A stretch of 37,828 bases of DNA from an uncultured Clostridia bacterium (GTDB lineage Bacteria > Bacillota > Clostridia > TANB77 > CAG-508): the NCBI GenBank assembly GCA_947628605.1, contig CANRAM010000005.1, forward strand, positions 1 to 37,828, written 5' to 3'. Below are positions 31,004 to 37,828 of this stretch, one piece after another. How positions within the stretch are numbered: the first letter of the stretch is position 1; each line of letters opens with the position of its first letter. A program made the translations under genes and the position numbers. Below the pieces are notes generated by a model. It ran no database searches. It saw only the letters and a program-made list of their open reading frames with translations, and was not told the DNA's origin.

Positions 31004-32164
31004 ATGAATATTGAGGTAAATAATAACAGTAAAAAAGTTTTAATTTTATCTTGTGGAACAGGTGGAGGTCATAATACAGCTGCAAAAGCAATACAAGAAG
31101 AATTGTTAGCTCAAGGAATAAAAGCGGATTTTAAAGAGTATTTAGAAATTATTAATTCACAGTTGAAAGATAAAGTTAATAATTTATATATAAAATCTAC
31201 TAAGAAAAATGGCAAGGTATTTAAGAATGTATATCATTTAGGAAAAATTTATGAAAAAACTAAACTAACATCACCAATATATTTTTTAAATAGTTTAAAT
31301 AAGAAAAAAATTTATACATATATTAAAGAAAACCATTATGCGTTTACAATAACTACTCATTTATTTGCAGGTCAAGCATTAACAGCAGTAAAAAAAGAAC
31401 ATCATATTCATTTTTTACAAGTTGCAACAGATTATGTAAGTATACCTTTTTGGGAAGAAACTAATCCGGATTATTTTGTTATTCCGAGTGAAGAGTTAAA
31501 GTCAGATTTTATAGAAAAAGGGATTAAGGAAGAAAAATTATTACCTTTAGGAATACCCGTTGGAAAACAATTTAGGATAGAATATAATAAGCAAGAGGTA
31601 AAGAAACAACTGAATTTAGATTCTAATAAAAAGTATATATTAATTTTAAATGGAAGTATGGGGTTTGGGAATGTAAAGGAGATTACAAAAAGATTATTAC
31701 AGAATATAGAAGATTACAATTTGATTGTTTCTTGTGGTAATAATCGTGAGTTAATGAATTTTCTTAACGATGAATATGCAACTAATGATAGGGTTATAGT
31801 ACTACCGTATACAAATGAATTAGGTAAATATATGGCGATTTGTGAGGTAGTTCTTAGTAAGCCGGGGGGATTAACAACAACAGAAATTGCAACAATGAGG
31901 AAACCTCTTATTCATATTATGCCAATTCCAGGATGTGAAAATAATAATGCAGATTTCTTTGATAAAAGGGAAATGTCAATAAAGTGTGATAATATTAAAC
32001 AAGTAATTACTAATACAAAGAAATTATTAGAGAATAAGGAATTGCAAAGTAGAATTATTGAAAATCAAAAAAAATATATAGTAGGAGATACCTGTGAAAA
32101 AATAGCAGATATTGTAATAAAAGAATTAAATAGAGGTAGTTGTAGTGGAAAAACAATTTGTTGA
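31004..32164 (+). CDS. MGDG-synthase/UgtP-type glycosyltransferase (processive diacylglycerol glucosyltransferase family)
   Basis: LILSCGTGGGHNTAAKAI, LNGSMGFGNV, VLSKPGGLTTTEIATMRKPLIHIMPIPGCENNNADFF. Confidence 0.85.
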   Translation: MNIEVNNNSKKVLILSCGTGGGHNTAAKAIQEELLAQGIKADFKEYLEIINSQLKDKVNNLYIKSTKKNGKVFKNVYHLGKIYEKTKLTSPIYFLNSLNKKKIYTYIKENHYAFTITTHLFAGQALTAVKKEHHIHFLQVATDYVSIPFWEETNPDYFVIPSEELKSDFIEKGIKEEKLLPLGIPVGKQFRIEYNKQEVKKQLNLDSNKKYILILNGSMGFGNVKEITKRLLQNIEDYNLIVSCGNNRELMNFLNDEYATNDRVIVLPYTNELGKYMAICEVVLSKPGGLTTTEIATMRKPLIHIMPIPGCENNNADFFDKREMSIKCDNIKQVITNTKKLLENKELQSRIIENQKKYIVGDTCEKIADIVIKELNRGSCSGKTIC

Positions 32165-32882
32165 AGATATAGATGAAAATGATGATATTATTCATTTATA
32201 TGAGCCATTAAAACTAAATATAGATGAAAAGTATCAATATATAAAAGATAGCAAAGTGTTCTCGTTTTTTTCTAATTTATTATATTATGGAATAGCTTTT
32301 CCGGTTTTAGCAGTTTTGAATAAAATAGTATACGACTTAAAGATAGAAGGAAGGGAGAATATTAAGAATTTAAAAACAGGTGCAATTAGTGTATCTAATC
32401 ACGTTTTAATTTTAGATTGTACTATGGTAGGTTTAGCGTTTGGACTAAAGAAAGTATATTTTACAACAAGAGCAGGTAGTTTTAAAATTCCTTTTGTAAG
32501 GAAATTAATAAAATTATTAAGAGCAGTCCCAATTCCTTCTAAGCTAACTAATAAAGAACACTTTATTACTCAGTTAGATGATGCGATAAATAAAGGAAAA
32601 ATTATACATTTCTATCCAGAAAAAGCATTATGGCCTTATTGCGAAAAAATACGAAATTTTAAAAATGGGGCATTTAATTTTGCACTTAGAAATAATGTTC
32701 CTATTATTCCTATAGTTATTAAATTTAGAGAACCTAATGGAATAAGAAAATTTTTTAAAAAGAAAAAAGATGTTACAGTAAAAATATTAGAGCCTATAGT
32801 ATATAACAATGAATATGAAAATAAAAGAGAGGGTATAGAACAATTAAAAAATTATGTACATAAAGTAATGGAAGAAATTTAA
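32145..32882 (+). CDS. PlsC-like 1-acyl-glycerol-3-phosphate acyltransferase
   Basis: ISVSNHVLILDCTM (HxxxxD variant region), FYPEKALWPYCEKIRNFKNGAFNFALRNNVPIIPI; overlaps the preceding gene by 20 nt. Confidence 0.8.
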   Translation: MEKQFVEDIDENDDIIHLYEPLKLNIDEKYQYIKDSKVFSFFSNLLYYGIAFPVLAVLNKIVYDLKIEGRENIKNLKTGAISVSNHVLILDCTMVGLAFGLKKVYFTTRAGSFKIPFVRKLIKLLRAVPIPSKLTNKEHFITQLDDAINKGKIIHFYPEKALWPYCEKIRNFKNGAFNFALRNNVPIIPIVIKFREPNGIRKFFKKKKDVTVKILEPIVYNNEYENKREGIEQLKNYVHKVMEEI

Positions 32883-32957
32883 AAAAATGTCATATTGTAA
32901 TTTTTTTTAGAATAAAAAAACAAAAAATGAAGATAATAAAATTCAGGAGGTTTTAAT

Positions 32958-34001
32958 ATGCAATATGATAATAATTTTAAAGATAATATACCCTATAATT
33001 TATTTAATTTTTCAGCTAAAAATGTTTTAAATTGGATTAATGATAATAGAGAAAAATATGATTGGGCGAAGGATCCAAATGCTTATGAAATGACAAATTT
33101 ATTTTTGTTTGCTTCTAAGTATCGTAACGAGGGAGAAATGATAGATATTTCTTGTATTAAGGATTTATGGAATGTAAGAAAAGACGATTTTCAAGAATGT
33201 GATATTAGCGAAAATAGCTTTGTATATAAAATTGTTCAAGATGCATATCAATCTGTAATAAATGGTGAACCATTAGTAACAGACAGTGATTCTCACGATG
33301 CGTTAAGAAAAATGGCTGGAATAGGATTAAATTTGTATCAACAAAAAAGAGATAACGGTCAAATAATATATAATAATCCTCAAGAATTAATGGAATTACT
33401 AAGTCATTCTAAAAGTCTAAAAAAATCCCATCCGGATTTATTTCAAAAATATTCATTCCAAGTTAATATAGATAAATTGTGTGAACTACAGCTGAGTCAA
33501 GAATTACCAGAAGAAATTAAGGATGCAATAACAGAGCAACAATCTCAATTATTAGAAGCTATGCCAGATTTAGATTTAACATTTGGAAGAGAAGACTATT
33601 CCCTAGAAAAATTATTAGAAGATTCAGAACAAATTTTTGAATTTATCCATAAAACAGAAAGAAATACTGATACTAAAAATAAACAAAATAGTCCAGCTGC
33701 TAATTATTATTATTCATTGAATTTTGAATTATCTCACGCTAAATTAGATAATAAAGATCTAAGAAATAATTTAGAAAAAGCAATAGATTCTATATGCAAA
33801 AAGTATGCTGTAAAATTTGATAGTTTATTAAGTTTTTCAAAACAATCGAGAGAATGTTTAACTAATATAAATTCACAGGAAGCCAAAGACTTATATGAAA
33901 AATTACAAAATGGAGCGATAGAATATTTTACTGATAGAAAGGATAAAGAAACTTTGGAATCGCAAAAAAATGATGATTCCAGATACACAGACCAAAAATA
34001 G
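32958..34001 (+). CDS. Hypothetical protein (347 aa)
   Basis: aggaggttttaatATG; long intact ORF with no recognised family. Confidence 0.6.
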   Translation: MQYDNNFKDNIPYNLFNFSAKNVLNWINDNREKYDWAKDPNAYEMTNLFLFASKYRNEGEMIDISCIKDLWNVRKDDFQECDISENSFVYKIVQDAYQSVINGEPLVTDSDSHDALRKMAGIGLNLYQQKRDNGQIIYNNPQELMELLSHSKSLKKSHPDLFQKYSFQVNIDKLCELQLSQELPEEIKDAITEQQSQLLEAMPDLDLTFGREDYSLEKLLEDSEQIFEFIHKTERNTDTKNKQNSPAANYYYSLNFELSHAKLDNKDLRNNLEKAIDSICKKYAVKFDSLLSFSKQSRECLTNINSQEAKDLYEKLQNGAIEYFTDRKDKETLESQKNDDSRYTDQK

Positions 34002-34072
34002 TTTTAGAAAAAGAATTATTTTTGAAATACATTGATAAACGGAGAAATAATTTGACATTGCTTATGAAATAA

Positions 34073-34131
34073 ATAAGAATTATACATTTAAAATTTTTTA
34101 TAGGTATTTATTGAAAATGTATAATTCTTAT
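34073..34131 (+). promoter_or_regulatory. 17-bp perfect inverted repeat upstream of ABC exporter genes
   Basis: ataagaattatacattt ... aaatgtataattcttat, 25-nt loop. Confidence 0.45.
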
Positions 34132-34165
34132 GATATTTTATATATAGTGGAGAAATAAAATAATT

Positions 34166-35905
34166 ATGAAAAATAATAAATACAAAAGCAATAAAATATT
34201 TATAGATGAATTAAAAAGAACTTTTCCTATTTATACATTAGGTATAGTATTTCATGCAATTGTAATATATATATTGTATAAAATACCTAGTATTATAGGA
34301 AATGTATTAGATTTACTGATTGAAGGAAATGCTAGTAAAGATATTATTATGAATGAAGTGTATAATTTAATATTTTACTCACTTATAATGATTGTTCCAA
34401 GAATCATATATAGGACAATATTTTTTAGTAGAGCTAGCATATCAGATACATATTTACGAAGTAAAGTAATAGAACATTTACAGTCAGTAAAGCCAGAATA
34501 TTATGATAAAGAAGATAAAGGTGTATTTCTTGCATATTTATCAAAAGAAATAGTATCCATAAGAGAATTTTTGGGAAAGGCCTTTTTTAATATTGCTAGA
34601 TTAATTGTAGCACCTATTATTGGTTTAATTGTTATAGGAAAAGATTTTAATATAACATTGATGTTAGCTATAGTACCAATTTTTCCAATTGCAATGTACT
34701 TTTTATATAAACTTTATAAAAAGCAGGGCGAAATACTTGAAAATGATAGAAAAGTATATATAGATTTATCAAAAGATATAGAACAAAATACATCTGGTTT
34801 CAGTTTAATAAAACTATACAATGAGCAAGAAAATCAAAGAAAAAAGTTTGATAAAGTCAATGATGAAACATATAAATCAGATGTTAATGTTGGAGCAATA
34901 ATATATAAAATGGATATGGTAGCATATATTCTATATGCTTTATGTTATTCAATAGGTTTTGCAGTTGGATTAATTCTAATTAATAAAGGATTATTAACAA
35001 TAGGAGAATTAACAGCATACATTTCGTGTATTGGTACTGCTATATCAGAAATCGTAAATTCAATAGAGCCATTACTTACAGGAATATCTAACTTTAAAAT
35101 AGCAAGTAGGCGATTTAATTACTTCTTTGGATTAGACACTTATAAAAAAGAAGGAAAAGAATTAGAGAAAGTTGATAAAATAGAAATTAAGAATCTTTGC
35201 TATAGTTATGAAAGTGATGGAAAATTAGCCATAGATAATATAAATATGACAATAAATAGTGGCGATAAAATAGGAATAGTTGGTAAAGTTGGAAGCGGAA
35301 AAACAACACTTATGAATATTTTAGCAGGTTTTTATGAAGTACCAGAAAATAAAGTATTTATTAATGGAATTGATATGAATGATTATTCAAGAGAAAGTAT
35401 ATTTGAACACATAGGATATGCAATGCAAAAAAATATTATTATGGATGATACAATAAAAAGCAATATTGATATTGAAAATGAGGCTACAAATAATGAGATA
35501 GAAGAAATAAGTAAAAAAGCTAATATTTTAGAAGATATATCAACAATGCAAGATGGTTTTGAAACAAGAATTGGAGAAAACGGAATTAAAATATCTGGAG
35601 GCCAAAAACAGAGAATACAAATTGCAAGAAATTTACTAAATGTTAGAGATATAAATATATTTGATGATACATTATCTGCATTAGATGTTAATACAGAAAA
35701 GGAAGTAATTAAAGAAATTGAAAATCAGATAGGAGATAATATACTTATAATTATTTCAAATAAAATTAGTATGATGGAAAAAATGGACAAAGTATTCTTA
35801 TTAGTAGATGGAAAAATAGTGGAAAGTGGAACACATAAAGAAATGCTTGAAAGAAGTGAACTTTACAATGAACTTAATACCTATGAGAAAGTAGGTGATA
35901 AGTAA
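34166..35905 (+). CDS. ABC exporter (TM domain + ATPase)
   Basis: GIVGKVGSGKTTLMNIL Walker A, ISGGQKQRIQIARNLL signature, INIFDDTLSALD Walker B. Confidence 0.93.
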   Translation: MKNNKYKSNKIFIDELKRTFPIYTLGIVFHAIVIYILYKIPSIIGNVLDLLIEGNASKDIIMNEVYNLIFYSLIMIVPRIIYRTIFFSRASISDTYLRSKVIEHLQSVKPEYYDKEDKGVFLAYLSKEIVSIREFLGKAFFNIARLIVAPIIGLIVIGKDFNITLMLAIVPIFPIAMYFLYKLYKKQGEILENDRKVYIDLSKDIEQNTSGFSLIKLYNEQENQRKKFDKVNDETYKSDVNVGAIIYKMDMVAYILYALCYSIGFAVGLILINKGLLTIGELTAYISCIGTAISEIVNSIEPLLTGISNFKIASRRFNYFFGLDTYKKEGKELEKVDKIEIKNLCYSYESDGKLAIDNINMTINSGDKIGIVGKVGSGKTTLMNILAGFYEVPENKVFINGIDMNDYSRESIFEHIGYAMQKNIIMDDTIKSNIDIENEATNNEIEEISKKANILEDISTMQDGFETRIGENGIKISGGQKQRIQIARNLLNVRDINIFDDTLSALDVNTEKEVIKEIENQIGDNILIIISNKISMMEKMDKVFLLVDGKIVESGTHKEMLERSELYNELNTYEKVGDK

Positions 35906-37534
35906 TGAAAAAAATTATAAAAAAGTATATTAAATCAATTATAATTATAGGTATACTATTAGTAATTTGTGATTTTCTTTCAGCACTACCACCTTACATA
36001 GTAAAGAAAGTAGTAGATATTGATTTTACAAAAGAAGATATACATACAATATTATTTTTTATTTGCATCTATACAGCTGTACATTTAGGTAGAGTGATAT
36101 TTAAGTACATAAGGGACGTATTGATAAATACCACAATATGTAAGATTTTAAAAGATATTAGAAAAATGTTGTTTGACAAAATATTAAATTTCAAAATGAG
36201 TACATTTAATAAATACAATTCCTCTGAATTATATACTAGATTAACTTCAGATGTAAATAATTTATTTAAGTTGTTTTTTGGATTTTTATATAAGATTTTA
36301 AGTAATATTTTATATATAGCATTTATGATAATAATGATGTTTGTGGCTAATGTTAATTTAGCTTTAATTGGAGCAATTACAGTAATTATTATTTCTCTTA
36401 TCGTATATAAGTTTACTAAAATATTAGGTAGATTAGATAATGAAATTTTAAAAAAGAGAGATAGAGAACATAAAGAATTTTCCGAACTGTATAATAAAAG
36501 CAAATTAACTTACCTTTTTAAATTACAAGGTAAGAATATAAATAAGATGAATAATTTATTTTATTCAGAATTGAAAATAAGAAGGAAGTATATATTTATA
36601 TACCATTTTCCATACTGGGTAATAGCAATGATTCAAGCAATAGGAATGTATGTTATTATATATTATGCTCTAAATATTAATACAGCTATATCTTTGGGAA
36701 GTATTTATTTGGTTTTATATTATACTAAAGAATGTAAAAATCCACTTGAAGAAATTTGCAATCAATTAGAAGAACTACAAACGTGTATAAATTCATATAA
36801 ACGAATAAAAATTTTATTGAATGAAACAGATGAAGAGAATATTGATAAAGGAAATTACATAGAAAATCTAAATCGGAGATATAGAATTTCAAAATGTATC
36901 AATGAAATACGATAAAGAAATGATACTAAAAAATATATCATTTGTAATAAAAAAAGGTAGTAAAGTTACAATTGTGGGTAGAACAGGTGTGGGAAAAACG
37001 ACACTTACAAATGTGCTAATGAAATTATATGATATAGAGAGTGGAAAAATACTAATTAACAATTATGATATTTCTAAAATATCTACTAAATGCTTAAGAG
37101 ATAATATTTCTTACATATCACAAAATCCGTATATTTTTACAGATTCGATTAGAAATAATATAACTCTAGGAAATAACGAAATAACAGATAAACAAATAAA
37201 TGATTTGATTTTGGAAATGGGTGTAGAAAATTTATTTAATAAATTAAATAATGGATTGGATACAGAAATTAAAACTTCAGAATTATCATATGGAGAATTA
37301 CAAATAATAGCTTTTATAAGAGCTATATTGCATAAATCAAATATTTATATATTTGATGAACCAACTTCAAACATAGACTTACAAACAGAAAGAATGATAC
37401 AAAATATAATAGATAAAATTTCAGAAAAAAGTACAGTAATTACAATAGCACATAGGAAGTCCACAATTGAAAGTTCAGATAAAATAATATATTTAAAAGA
37501 TAGACAAATAGATATGATAGTAAATCAGATTTGA
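35905..37534 (+). CDS. ABC exporter (TM domain + ATPase), +1 shift at CGG 36874
   Basis: Joined NYIENLN|GDIEFQNVSMKYDKEMILKNISFVIKKGSKVTIVGRTGVGKTTL; the shift lies exactly in the canonical GxIEFxNVSxxY linker. 1630 minus 1 nt = 543 codons. Confidence 0.93.
36874..36877 (+). other. +1 recoding site CGGA (ABC exporter)
   Basis: cta aat C gga gat ata gaa: LN|GDIE. Confidence 0.93.
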
Positions 37535-37682
37535 GGAATAAAAATTATTCTCCATAAAATTATACCACCTTTCTTTAAAGTTATTATATTGGAATAAATG
37601 ATAAAATATGCTTTTAAGAAAGATAACAATTTGATATACACACTCAATTATGATTATGGAGTAGAAAAGGAGATAAAGTAAA

Positions 37683-37828
37683 ATGAAGGTATTGTTTGCA
37701 ACAACAAATCCAGCAAAAATAAAAAAATATGTAGAAAAACTAAAAGAAAAGAATATAGAAGTATTAACTATCAAAGATTTAGGAATAAATCTAAAACCAG
37801 AAGAAACAGGAAAGAATGCTATAGAAAA
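37683..37828 (+). CDS. rdgB: RdgB/HAM1-like XTP/dITP diphosphatase, truncated by window end
   Basis: MKVLFATTNPAKIKKYVEKLKEKNIEVLTIKDLGINLKPEETGKNAIE. Confidence 0.8.
   Translation, partial: MKVLFATTNPAKIKKYVEKLKEKNIEVLTIKDLGINLKPEETGKNAIE

Noticed and set aside
591-37534. Treating the broken genes (priA, murD, fabG, fabF, accC, accA, birA, spoVFB etc.) as pseudogenes
   Set aside because: All breaks are the same event (+1 at in-frame CGG before GGN), the rest of each protein is well conserved, and most genes are essential. Decay would give mixed lesions.
591-37534. Simple CGG reassignment (e.g. CGG to Trp or Gln, as reported in some bacterial lineages)
   Set aside because: A triplet reassignment keeps the frame. 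Here the frame is lost unless one nucleotide is skipped, so reassignment alone cannot explain the data.
591-37534. Classical programmed frameshifting with slippery heptamers, SD stimulators or pseudoknots
   Set aside because: The preceding codons and downstream sequences at the 20 sites share no motif beyond CGG-N.
1-37828. A gene for the putative CGGN-decoding tRNA within this window
   Set aside because: No tRNA cloverleaf was recognised on either strand, so the decoder must be elsewhere in the genome if it exists.

Overview
This is an AT-rich window from a spore-forming Firmicute (Clostridia-like). It carries mostly housekeeping genes: priA, def, fmt, cmk, murD, guaA, a near-complete fatty-acid synthesis operon (acyl-ligase, birA, fabD, fabG, fabF, accB, fabZ, accC, accD, accA, fabI), spoVFB, ytvI-like, M23 peptidase, lipid glycosyltransferase/PlsC, ABC exporters and rdgB.

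The main observation is a single rule that explains the gene fragmentation in the supplied ORF track. Thirteen genes are broken, at 20 sites, and at every site the break falls exactly on an in-frame CGG. The conserved protein resumes in the +1 frame, so C-GGN is read as Gly. Removing one C restores full-length priA, murD (2 sites), birA, fabG (2), fabF, accC (3), accA, spoVFB, an AMP-ligase, an M23 peptidase (2, minus strand), an ABC exporter, a prepilin-like protein (3) and a small conserved-looking ORF. About 50-60 out-of-frame CGG trinucleotides in the same genes cause no break. I found no in-frame CGG used as Arg in any recognisable core gene. This looks like genome-wide quadruplet (CGGN to Gly) decoding or CGG-triggered +1 frameshifting, not pseudogenisation or random sequencing error.

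Four small orphan ORFs of different composition do keep in-frame CGG, always within the first 23 codons. A +1 shift there would abort them almost immediately. Other observations: a candidate DGR-type variable C-terminus, a LexA-box-controlled YneA-like LysM gene, two divergent orphan paralogues flanking guaA, a Cys-rich CBS protein and an unlisted 37-aa Asn-rich ORF. No tRNA, rRNA, CRISPR or transposase was recognised.
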